A stretch of 6,804 bases of DNA from Candidatus Nanopelagicaceae bacterium (lineage in GTDB: Bacteria > Actinomycetota > Actinomycetes > Nanopelagicales > Nanopelagicaceae), in assembly GCA_023262125.1 (NCBI GenBank), contig JALRDT010000078.1, forward strand, positions 1-6,804. The letters are read 5' to 3'. The position numbers and the translations under genes are program-made. The notes beneath the pieces were generated by a model that did no database searches, was not told the DNA's origin, and saw only the letters and a program-made list of their open reading frames with translations. Below, one piece after another: positions 1-6,240 of the stretch (positions are counted from its first letter, which is position 1; each line of letters opens with the position of its first letter).

Positions 1-631
1 TGGCGCCATCAATTGATGCCGCTTCGCGAAGTGATGGATCCACGCTCTTTAAGCCAGCTAAATAGAGCAACATGATGTAGCCAATATGGCGCCAGGAGGC
101 GATGCCCAAAATTACCCAGGTATTAAAGCGATCATCGCTAAAGATTGGAATTGCATTTTCAATGCCTTTTCCCATGATGCCTTGGAAGAATCCGCCAGGA
201 CCAAGCATGAACTGCCAGATGATTCCGATTACGGCAAGTGATAACACAACTGGCAGGTAGTAAATAGATTCATAAACTTTGCTGCCGCGAATTTTGCGAT
301 CAATTTGATAAGCAAGCAATACGCCAAGTGGTGTGGCCACCACGGTGAAGAAAATTAACCAGATTACGTTATGCCAGAGCGCATCCCAGAAGACATCGGT
401 CTTAGTAAAGATAGTGATGTAATTATTTAAACCGGCCCAACGAATATTAGAAAGTTGTACACCGTTCCAATAGGTAAATGACAACGCGATAGTCATCAGC
501 GCTGGCACCCAAACTAGAGCAATATGTAAAAATGTTGGGACGCCGATAAATGCGGTGAGCGTCGCGCGATCTTGTTTGCTAAATGCAGCACGACGGCGAC
601 GAGATTTTTCGCTCGTCGCCGTCGTGGTCAT
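1..631 (-). CDS. Sugar ABC transporter permease, MalF/UgpA-like, N-terminal part (cut by window edge)
   Basis: The frame from the ATG at 631-629 stays open for 210 codons to the window edge. It begins MTTTATSEKSRRRRAAFSKQ, a basic cytoplasmic tail, followed by a first membrane segment around residues 29-50. Further hydrophobic segments follow, including one near 'NVIWLIFFTVVATPLGVLLA' and one near 'YYLPVVLSLAVIGIIW'. The readable part ends in LREAASIDGA, the start of the EAA loop that contacts the ATPase in CUT1 sugar importers. About a third of a normal 300-residue permease is missing. It lies 53 nt after the binding protein at 685-1980, so the two probably form one transporter. No Shine-Dalgarno is visible before the ATG. 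An in-frame TTG lies 9 nt upstream, preceded by an in-frame TAG. No later start would keep the first membrane segment, so the start is fairly secure. The sugar cannot be read from the sequence. Confidence 0.93.
   Translation of the reverse strand, partial: MTTTATSEKSRRRRAAFSKQDRATLTAFIGVPTFLHIALVWVPALMTIALSFTYWNGVQLSNIRWAGLNNYITIFTKTDVFWDALWHNVIWLIFFTVVATPLGVLLAYQIDRKIRGSKVYESIYYLPVVLSLAVIGIIWQFMLGPGGFFQGIMGKGIENAIPIFSDDRFNTWVILGIASWRHIGYIMLLYLAGLKSVDPSLREAASIDGA
589..626 (-). repeat. Perfect 15-bp GC-rich inverted repeat in the first codons of a permease gene
   Basis: Arms 589-603 and 612-626 are perfect reverse complements (CACGACGGCGACGAG on the plus strand) with an 8-nt spacer. In the minus-strand transcript the stem starts two bases after the start codon at 629-631 and spans roughly codons 2-14. 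Neither strand has a U-run after the stem, so it is not a classical intrinsic terminator. Such a stem could hinder ribosome loading or protect the 3' end of the upstream binding-protein message. Both roles are inferred. Confidence 0.85.
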
Positions 632-638
632 GAAACGC

Positions 639-644
639 AATATA
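639..644 (-). promoter_or_regulatory. Possible -10 element for a leaderless permease transcript
   Basis: On the minus strand TATATT (TANNNT) lies exactly 7 nt before the ATG at 631-629, the spacing expected if transcription began at the start codon. There is no Shine-Dalgarno here, which fits leaderless translation, common in actinobacteria. The -35 region is poor (TTTAAG at 17 nt). The sequence is AT-rich, so a chance match is quite possible. Confidence 0.25.
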
Positions 645-651
645 GTCTAAA

Positions 652-676
652 TAACCACTCACTTAAAGAGTAGTTA
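652..676 (-). promoter_or_regulatory. RNA hairpin just after the binding-protein stop codon
   Basis: In the minus-strand transcript UAACUACUC pairs with GAGUGGUUA across a 7-nt loop (661-667). The stem is 9 bp with one G-U wobble. That wobble would be a C-A mismatch in plus-strand RNA, so the structure suits the direction of the genes. It begins 8 nt after the stop codon at 687-685 and is followed by UUUAGAC, too short a U-run for a strong terminator. By analogy with other binding-protein operons it may stabilise the upstream message or attenuate read-through into the permease. Confidence 0.5.
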
Positions 677-684
677 AAGATTTA

Positions 685-1980
685 TTACAGTTCAGGAAGC
701 GCTGCCCACTGCTCATCCATTGATTCAGTGATCTTGTTGATATCCGCTGGATTCTTCAAGAAGTTCTGAATTGCTGGACCAACAACTGTTGCTGCGAAGT
801 CATTACGGCAATCACGATCTAGGAAGAACATGATGTTCTTTGCTTCCGCAATAACTGCAAGCTTCTGTGAGTTGAATGCATCGTAGCTAGATGTATCCAT
901 CTTGGTGTTTACATAAAGTGAGGTATCGCCAGCACCCTGTGCTGCAACCATACCTTCTTCAGAACCCCAGAACTCTGCAAGAGCTGCGCCACCTTCTGGG
1001 TTAGCGCCATTTGCAGATACGCAGATACCATCAAGAGGAGCATCGATTGAATCGCGCTTGAACTCTGGATTGATTTCTGGGAATGGAACTAGCCATAGAT
1101 CGTCATAGTCAGCTTGTGACTGAGCTAAGAAGTCGTTAGCGAACCATGAACCCATCATCATTACGCCAGCCTTCTTCTGTAGAAGAAGATCGCGCATGCC
1201 ATCCCATTCGATGTCATTCTTATTTGGATTCATGTATGGAACTAGCATTGCAAAGTGCTTGAATGTTTCAAGTGTCTTTGCATCTGACCACTTTGCTTTT
1301 CCATTTAGAAGATCGATGTGGTACTGGTAACCATTAACGCGTGCGTTGATTACGTCGAATGTACCCATTGCTTCCCAACCGCCCTTGTTACCCATTGGGT
1401 AAGCGACTAGGCCCTTCTTCTTTGTTGCTTCCATGATCTTCATCAAGTCATCCCATGTAGCAATATTCTCTGGATCTTGTCCGATTTCTTGCATGGTTGA
1501 CTTGCGATAGTGAAGACCCCATGGGTAGTAAGTAGTAGGAATGATGTACTGCTTGCTATCTTCAGGATTTGTTGCACCTTGAATAACTGCAGAAGTTAGC
1601 TGATCGCCAAGGTTCTTGATGTTATCTGAAACATCATGAAGTAGCCCTTGTGATGCACGGAAGTTTGTGCGCCATCCAGCCATCCAACCGAATACGTCAT
1701 CAGGTGTTCCTTGTAGGTATTGAGAAATACCATTCTGGAATGGATCTGATTCCACTGCTTGCTGTGTAACTTTAATTCCAGTCTTCGCTGTGTAAGCATC
1801 ATTAACTGCTTGTGCAATCTTGATACCTGATTCGCTGGTACCGCGAACTGTGAAGGTAACTGGATCTTCATTCTTGCTGCTGCAACCTGCAAGTAAACCT
1901 GCACCTGCTGCAAGGCCGACGCCACCAACTGCTGCGCCTTTTAGAACGGAACGTCGTGAAACGTCTTTTTCGTTCGTCAT
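685..1980 (-). CDS. Sugar ABC transporter substrate-binding lipoprotein, Tat-exported (CUT1, MalE-like)
   Basis: This 431-residue protein should capture a sugar outside the membrane and deliver it to the permease at 1-631. The leader has a twin-arginine motif (SRRSVLKG, residues 8-15), an Ala/Gly-rich hydrophobic stretch and a lipobox ending at Cys33 (LLAGC). It is thus a Tat substrate that is lipid-anchored at Cys33. Family signs include FGWMAGW (97-103), PTTYYPWGLHYRK (about 148-159), TWDDL (175-179) and the GVMMMGSW strand (272-279), as in solute-binding family 1 proteins; the length is normal. The ATG follows AAAGGAAG at 1992-1985, 4 nt away. Upstream lies a 161-nt gap after the alpha-galactosidase, with no clear terminator, so it may have its own promoter or be read through. 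The ligand is unknown; its position next to a GH36 gene makes an oligosaccharide plausible. Confidence 0.95.
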   Translation of the reverse strand: MTNEKDVSRRSVLKGAAVGGVGLAAGAGLLAGCSSKNEDPVTFTVRGTSESGIKIAQAVNDAYTAKTGIKVTQQAVESDPFQNGISQYLQGTPDDVFGWMAGWRTNFRASQGLLHDVSDNIKNLGDQLTSAVIQGATNPEDSKQYIIPTTYYPWGLHYRKSTMQEIGQDPENIATWDDLMKIMEATKKKGLVAYPMGNKGGWEAMGTFDVINARVNGYQYHIDLLNGKAKWSDAKTLETFKHFAMLVPYMNPNKNDIEWDGMRDLLLQKKAGVMMMGSWFANDFLAQSQADYDDLWLVPFPEINPEFKRDSIDAPLDGICVSANGANPEGGAALAEFWGSEEGMVAAQGAGDTSLYVNTKMDTSSYDAFNSQKLAVIAEAKNIMFFLDRDCRNDFAATVVGPAIQNFLKNPADINKITESMDEQWAALPEL

Positions 1981-2141
1981 TGAACTTCCTTTTCTACTAG
2001 CTACGTCTAATTTCCTAGGTCGATTGAGTAAAACTAGTGAGGTGAAACTACGCCTGTTGAAGGGGTTTTTCTAGGGACTTTGCCCAGTTTTTCCAAGTTT
2101 TTTAGCGTGGAATGGTCAGTTTGGGGTGATTTCAAAGAGAT
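1981..2141 (-). other. 161-nt gap between alpha-galactosidase and second binding protein; possible control region
   Basis: There is no open gene here and no strong stem followed by a U-run after the alpha-galactosidase stop, only a weak CTGGG/CCC-AG stem with a bulge near 2070-2087. T-runs on the plus strand start at 2066, 2088 and 2098, spaced close to whole helical turns, so the DNA may be bent. CTAG occurs four times, at 1997, 2015, 2034 and 2071. A weak promoter pair (TTTACT, 17 nt, TAGACG) is present on the minus strand but does not match consensus well. The position fits a promoter or operator region for the second transporter. Confidence 0.35.
1985..1992 (-). promoter_or_regulatory. 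Ribosome binding site of the second binding protein
   Basis: The minus strand reads AAAGGAAG followed by TTCA and the ATG. It contains an AGGA core at close but workable spacing and supports the start at 1980. Confidence 0.7.
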
Positions 2142-4232
2142 TTAAGAAAGAGATTTAAGGTGGAGCATCAGCCCTTGTTCTGGGCGAAGCACTGCCATCT
2201 CAAGGCCGATTTTGGAGAGCTCAGCGCCAGTTGCGACGACCTCTGGCCACCAACCCGGGAAACTCTTTTGCAGATAATCGGTGGCAGATAACTCTTCAAC
2301 AACTTTAACTTTGTAGCGACGCTTTGGATCAAGTCCATGTAGGTGTGCAACTAAAGGTGCAAAACCTTCGGTAGTTGTAAGTTGCATGTAGGTAAAGAGC
2401 GCTTCTGACTTATCTTGCGCAATAGTTCCGTATAGATATCCATTGCCGACATCAGAACGAGCGATATTTCCTGAATGTAGTAGCGCGCGATTTGCTTTAT
2501 AAAAGTTGATGAAGCTCTTAAGTGTGGCAATTTCATGATCCGTTGCTTCCAGAATGTTCCATTCAATTCCGGCATGGCCAAAGAGCGCATTTAAAACTCT
2601 AAATGAAATATCAGCGGTGCGATGAGTTTGGTGGCCATGTGTTGGACCAACGTGAGTTCCAAGTAGCTCTGGTGGAATTACCATCGCGCTCCAACGTTGA
2701 ATACTCTGTCGCTCTAGTGGATCGTTTTGATCTGAAGTCCAGAACCGATCTGCATGTTCGATCATTCCTAAATCAACACGTCCACCGCCAGAGCTGCAAC
2801 TTTCAATCTCTAAACCTGGGTTGCGGCGTTTTAGTTCATCAAACATTTTATAAATTGCAAGAGTTTGATTATGTACAGCTGGGTGGCCATCGCTAATTGG
2901 ATCTGAAATTGAACGATTGTGATCCCATTTGATGTAAGAAATCTTGCATGATTTCAAAACGGCATCAACTTGCTCTAATACATGATTGAAAGCATCGGCT
3001 TTGGTTAAATCAATAACTTGTTGTCTGCGGCCGGTGATCGGCATGCGACCTGGTTCTTGTAATAACCAATCTGGATGCGCGCGATAAACATCGGAATCTA
3101 ATTGGAGCATCTCGCCTTCAAACCAGAGGCCAAATTCCATGCCTTTTGAAGTAACTAGATCCGCAAGCGGTTTTAGCCCATTAGGCCAGACCTCTTTGCT
3201 GACCACCCAATCACCGAGACCTTGGCGATCATCACGGCGAGCACCGAACCAGCCATCATCTAATACAACGCGTTCGACGCCAATCTCTGCTGCTTTATTT
3301 ACAATCTTAGAAAGCTTTTCAAAGTTATGATCAAAATAAACTGCTTCCCACATATTTAGCGTAAGTGGTCGCGCTTTCTTTGGGTGGTTTTCGCGTGCCC
3401 GGATATGCGCGTAGTGGCGATTGGTAATGCCATCTAAACCTTCTGCTGAATATGACGCAATAATCTTTGGTGATTTATAGCTTTCACCTTTAGCAAGAAT
3501 AATTTCGCCAGGTAGCAGTAGTTCGCCGGCGCCAATAGAAATATTGTCATCAACTAACTTTTCAACATGATGAATATTGTTGCCACTCCAAGCAACTCCC
3601 ATTGACCAAGCTTCTCCGTTTTGGAAATCGGTGCCCTTGTTTAGAGCAATTTGAGTAATGGTGTAATCGTGTCCGCTTCGACCTTCGTAAATTTCGCGCG
3701 ATGTAAGTCCATATGCGATATCTCGACGCTGTGCTTGGCGTTCTTTAGTCCAGCGACCAAAGAAATCTAATACTTGATTTGCTTGTTGCGGTAACGGCAG
3801 CCAGGTAAGTAGGTGTTCTAATTGATAATCGCCATCTGCAATATTGGTAAGCGAACTTTGAATACTTAAAATTCCATGGCTATCTAATTTATATTCAATG
3901 GTAATTGCAAGGCCAGCTAATTTATCTTCGAAATTTGCAGTTAATGAATCTTTGGTTGCTTGATGCGAAGTTAAAATAAAGTAATTTGATACAGATTTAC
4001 CGCTTCGGTGGCCGCGAAGTGCGGGATGTCCGCGCCATCCTCGGCTATGTTCGCGTAGCGCTAAATTGCGCGGATTTACATCTAAATCACCGTGCGCAAC
4101 TGCGCGCTTGGTGATCTTTAAAGATTCATCTGTTACTTCAGCTAATTCCGCGCCCCAATGAGAGATCTCAATAGTCTCTTCCGCGAAGTTAAATACCAGC
4201 GAGGTGCCGCCGTTTTTTAGATGAATATGCAC
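2142..4232 (-). CDS. Alpha-galactosidase, glycoside hydrolase family 36 (cytoplasmic)
   Basis: This 696-residue enzyme should remove terminal alpha-linked galactose from sugars such as melibiose, raffinose or galactosyl-glycerol, by the retaining mechanism of GH36. The N-terminal beta-sandwich covers about residues 1-280. The TIM barrel then shows LDDGWFG (324-330), IKWDHNR with the presumed nucleophile Asp437, CSSGGGR (479-485, galactose-recognition loop) and WTSDQNDPLERQ with the presumed acid/base Asp501. A short beta domain ends the protein. Length is slightly below the usual 700-740. There is no signal peptide, so it acts on imported sugar. It starts with GTG, 13 nt after the AglG-like permease stop, without a clear Shine-Dalgarno; an in-frame TAA just upstream rules out an earlier start. 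Translation may depend on coupling to the permease. One oddity is WFEGEM (370-375), where many family members have WFEPEM. Confidence 0.95.
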   Translation of the reverse strand: MHIHLKNGGTSLVFNFAEETIEISHWGAELAEVTDESLKITKRAVAHGDLDVNPRNLALREHSRGWRGHPALRGHRSGKSVSNYFILTSHQATKDSLTANFEDKLAGLAITIEYKLDSHGILSIQSSLTNIADGDYQLEHLLTWLPLPQQANQVLDFFGRWTKERQAQRRDIAYGLTSREIYEGRSGHDYTITQIALNKGTDFQNGEAWSMGVAWSGNNIHHVEKLVDDNISIGAGELLLPGEIILAKGESYKSPKIIASYSAEGLDGITNRHYAHIRARENHPKKARPLTLNMWEAVYFDHNFEKLSKIVNKAAEIGVERVVLDDGWFGARRDDRQGLGDWVVSKEVWPNGLKPLADLVTSKGMEFGLWFEGEMLQLDSDVYRAHPDWLLQEPGRMPITGRRQQVIDLTKADAFNHVLEQVDAVLKSCKISYIKWDHNRSISDPISDGHPAVHNQTLAIYKMFDELKRRNPGLEIESCSSGGGRVDLGMIEHADRFWTSDQNDPLERQSIQRWSAMVIPPELLGTHVGPTHGHQTHRTADISFRVLNALFGHAGIEWNILEATDHEIATLKSFINFYKANRALLHSGNIARSDVGNGYLYGTIAQDKSEALFTYMQLTTTEGFAPLVAHLHGLDPKRRYKVKVVEELSATDYLQKSFPGWWPEVVATGAELSKIGLEMAVLRPEQGLMLHLKSLS

Positions 4233-4245
4233 GCAGGCAGTTTAA

Positions 4246-5115
4246 CTATTTAACCGCGCCAGCAGTAAGCCCACGTATGAAATATCGTTGCAGACCGAAG
4301 AAGATCATCAATGGAATCGCCATGGATACAAATGATCCAGCAGCAACGGTCTGCCAACCCTCACCATATTGACCTAACATTGAAAGCAAGGTGTAGGTGA
4401 GTACTGGGTGTTCGTTACCAATATATACGAATGCAATTAGATAGTCGTTCCATACCCATAAGAATTGGAAGATTGCAAAAGATGCCAAGGCCGGTACTGA
4501 AATGGGCAGCACTAAGCGCCAGAAAATCTTGTAATTACTTGCACCATCTACTCGAGCCGCTTCGATAAGTGCAGACGGAATCGACATCATGTAATTACGT
4601 AAAATATAGACGGCAAGTGGCATCGCAAATGCGCTGTGAACAAACCAGGCCGCAGCATATTGGCCGGAAATTTCAATACCAGTGCGAGCGGTAAATGCTA
4701 AGAACATTTTTAGAATTGGCACTAACGCAGCCTGTAGTGGAATAACCAGCAAGCCAATCAAAATACTGAAGATAAATTCACGGCCACGGAATTTCATAAA
4801 GGTAAAGCCATAAGCAGCGTAAGCTGCAAAGAGCAGCGGAAGAATTGTGGCTGGCAAGGTCACTGCAATAGAAGCTACAAAGCTCTCGCCTAAATTACGG
4901 GTGCCAAATACGCTCTCATATGCCTGAGTAGTCCAACCGCTAGTTGAGAAATTTAGAAATGCATTCCACCAACCCTGGCGCTGTCCTTCGGTACTTTCAC
5001 GTAGAGAGACCACTGCAAGACCGAAGGTAGGCAAGATCCAGAGAGTTGCCGCAATAATCAAAACAATATTAGAGATTACTTTTGTTTTACGCATAGAGGT
5101 GGCGCCTTTGCTCAT
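4246..5115 (-). CDS. Sugar ABC transporter permease, AglG/MalG-like
   Basis: This 289-residue inner-membrane protein is the second half of the import channel and should pair with the permease at 5112-6101. It has a first membrane segment at about 14-36, a long periplasmic loop (about 37-75) and five later segments. The EAA loop is clear: IPSALIEAARVDGASN, with EAA at 185-187, which docks the ATPase. The loop region SGWTTQAYESVFG and the LLVIPLQAALVPILK segment (about 122-136) resemble the AglG group of alpha-glucoside permeases, so an alpha-glycoside substrate is likely but unproven. The ATG overlaps the TGA of the upstream permease (ATGA, 5115-5112), a sign of translational coupling. A good GGAGG lies 7 nt upstream. 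Met8 could start a shorter form, but the ribosome site favours the first ATG. The alpha-galactosidase follows after 13 nt. Confidence 0.95.
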   Translation of the reverse strand: MSKGATSMRKTKVISNIVLIIAATLWILPTFGLAVVSLRESTEGQRQGWWNAFLNFSTSGWTTQAYESVFGTRNLGESFVASIAVTLPATILPLLFAAYAAYGFTFMKFRGREFIFSILIGLLVIPLQAALVPILKMFLAFTARTGIEISGQYAAAWFVHSAFAMPLAVYILRNYMMSIPSALIEAARVDGASNYKIFWRLVLPISVPALASFAIFQFLWVWNDYLIAFVYIGNEHPVLTYTLLSMLGQYGEGWQTVAAGSFVSMAIPLMIFFGLQRYFIRGLTAGAVK

Positions 5116-6101
5116 CGTCCCGCCTCCAATTTACGATAATGTCTAATTTGATAAAACATAACTGGTGCAATAACTAGAACTAGCACCACAACGGTAGCCA
5201 TTGCTTTTCCAGTATTTCCATAGATGAAATATTCGGTATAAAAATTCTGCGCCAATACGTTGGTGTGGTAATTGCCGCCAGTCATCGCTAAAACAATGTC
5301 GAAAATCTTCATAGCACCGATAAGTACGGTGATAAATACTGAGAGCGCAGTGCCCCAAATTTGCGGAAAGATCACGCTAAAGAAGGTTTGACGTGCATTT
5401 GCTCCATCAACGCGCGCTGCTTCGATCGTATCTTCCGGAACTGCTTTGATTGCAGCCGATAAGAGCACCATTGCAAATCCAGCATTTAGCCAGACGAAGA
5501 TCACCATCAAAAAGATGCTATTTAATTTAAAGCTTTCAATCTGTAGCCAGGTTTGAGGCTGGCCACCGAATGCAGTCCAAATTGCATTTAGCAATCCAGT
5601 TTGGTTCTGGCCTTCTGGCATGTATGAATATATATGGCGCCAAATAGTTGCCGCAGAGACGAATGAAATCGCCATTGGCATAAAGATGATTGATTTATAG
5701 ATTCGCTCACCTTTTGGTCCAACATTATTTGCAAATTGTGCAATTCCAAGTCCCATGGCAACAACTGCAACCGGTACTAGAGCTACCCAGAGCAAGTTGT
5801 TCATCAACATATTTCGGAACTCTGGATCACCGAAAATCTCTTTATAGTTTGTAAGACCTACCCAGGTAGTTGATCCATCAATCTCTTCAAACATGAATGA
5901 GAGACGGAATGATTGAATTGTTGGGTAAATTAGAAATAATGAAATCAATAGCACCACTGGGCCGATAAAGACCCATGGCTGCAAAACTTTTTTAATTTTT
6001 TCAGGTAGAGCCTCAACAATCTTGTTGGCTAACCAATAAAGCAAGACCGTAAATGCAATACCGACAACAACCGCTTGAATAGCGACCATTACATCTTTCA
6101 C
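5112..6101 (-). CDS. Sugar ABC transporter permease, AglF/MalF-like
   Basis: This 329-residue inner-membrane protein forms half of a CUT1 sugar import channel. About seven membrane segments can be seen, at roughly 6-24, 41-60, 102-121, 138-155, 194-216, 249-270 and 301-317. The EAA loop reads IEAARVDGANARQTFFSVIFP, with EAA at 227-229, where the ATPase would dock. The extra N-terminal helix and overall length fit the AglF group. It starts with GTG; AGAGG lies 7 nt before it (6113-6109), which supports GTG over the ATG four codons later. It follows a partial binding-protein gene after a 135-nt gap filled with inverted repeats and overlaps the next permease by 4 nt. Lysine codons are mostly AAA (11 of 13), unlike the binding protein before it, which suggests lower expression. 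Substrate is inferred only from the alpha-galactosidase downstream. Confidence 0.95.
   Translation of the reverse strand: MKDVMVAIQAVVVGIAFTVLLYWLANKIVEALPEKIKKVLQPWVFIGPVVLLISLFLIYPTIQSFRLSFMFEEIDGSTTWVGLTNYKEIFGDPEFRNMLMNNLLWVALVPVAVVAMGLGIAQFANNVGPKGERIYKSIIFMPMAISFVSAATIWRHIYSYMPEGQNQTGLLNAIWTAFGGQPQTWLQIESFKLNSIFLMVIFVWLNAGFAMVLLSAAIKAVPEDTIEAARVDGANARQTFFSVIFPQIWGTALSVFITVLIGAMKIFDIVLAMTGGNYHTNVLAQNFYTEYFIYGNTGKAMATVVVLVLVIAPVMFYQIRHYRKLEAGR
5123..5127 (-). promoter_or_regulatory. Ribosome binding site of the AglG-like permease, inside the AglF-like gene
   Basis: GGAGG lies 7 nt before the ATG at 5115-5113, within the last codons of the upstream permease. It fixes the overlapping start in preference to Met8. 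Confidence 0.8.
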
Positions 6102-6108
6102 GATTATG

Positions 6109-6113
6109 CCTCT
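6109..6113 (-). promoter_or_regulatory. Ribosome binding site that decides the GTG start of the AglF-like permease
   Basis: AGAGG on the minus strand lies 7 nt before the GTG at 6101-6099. The next in-frame ATG is 12 nt further on, which would put the site too far away. Confidence 0.75.
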
Positions 6114-6135
6114 TTTGTTTTCTTGCTTTCTACAT

Positions 6136-6161
6136 CTTTATTAATTTATTAATTAATAAAG
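6136..6161 (-). repeat. AT-rich 11-bp inverted repeat upstream of the AglF-like permease
   Basis: Arms 6136-6146 and 6151-6161 (CTTTATTAATT and its complement) are perfect with a 4-nt spacer. It shares positions 6156-6161 with the foot of the GC-rich hairpin at 6156-6195, so the two RNA structures cannot both form in full. It could equally be an operator or a chance palindrome in very AT-rich DNA. Confidence 0.6.
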
Positions 6162-6195
6162 CCGGCGCCGACATTGCTGCCGACGCCGACCTTAT
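6156..6195 (-). terminator. Strong intergenic RNA hairpin with GCAA tetraloop; attenuator or message-stabilising element
   Basis: In the minus-strand transcript the arms 6195-6178 and 6173-6156 pair over 18 bp without a mismatch, closed by GCAA (6177-6174), a GNRA tetraloop. Four pairs are G-U wobbles. In plus-strand RNA these would be C-A mismatches, so the fold belongs to the direction of the genes. The 3' arm ends CUUUAU and is followed by UAAUUAAU, a weak U-tract. It may end part of the transcripts after the binding protein, or block 3' decay, while allowing some read-through to the permeases. Its effect is inferred from position and shape. Confidence 0.75.
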
Positions 6196-6201
6196 AACTT
6201 T

Positions 6202-6240
6202 TTAGTTAATTAGTTAATACTTAAAGTAGTGACTAATTAA
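6202..6240 (-). repeat. AT-rich tandem and inverted repeats at the stop of the first binding protein
   Basis: TTAGTTAA occurs twice in tandem at 6202-6217 (plus strand). Arms 6206-6214 and 6232-6240 (TTAATTAGT and its complement) form a perfect 9-bp inverted repeat with a 17-nt spacer, and the second arm covers the TAA stop at 6239-6237. An RNA stem here would be weak, being mostly A-U. The role is unknown. Confidence 0.55.

Noticed and set aside
589..626. The 15-bp inverted repeat as a rho-independent terminator
   Set aside because: No U-run follows the stem on either strand, and the sequence is inside an intact coding frame.
1820..2074. Plus-strand open frame of 84 codons at the start of the second binding protein
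   Set aside because: It lies antisense over the Tat leader and the upstream gap, has no recognisable domain, and its composition follows the real gene on the other strand.
2060..2141. Terminator after the alpha-galactosidase
   Set aside because: Only a short bulged stem (CTGGG with CCCTAG) can be drawn, followed by A-rich rather than U-rich RNA, so transcription may continue into the second binding protein.
2603..2896. Plus-strand open frame of 97 codons inside the alpha-galactosidase
   Set aside because: It is antisense to the conserved catalytic region around the CSSGGGR and SDQNDP motifs; no family features or ribosome site.
6102..6160. Promoter for the AglF-like permease in the AT-rich gap
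   Set aside because: Many TANNNT matches exist by composition alone and none has a convincing -35 partner.
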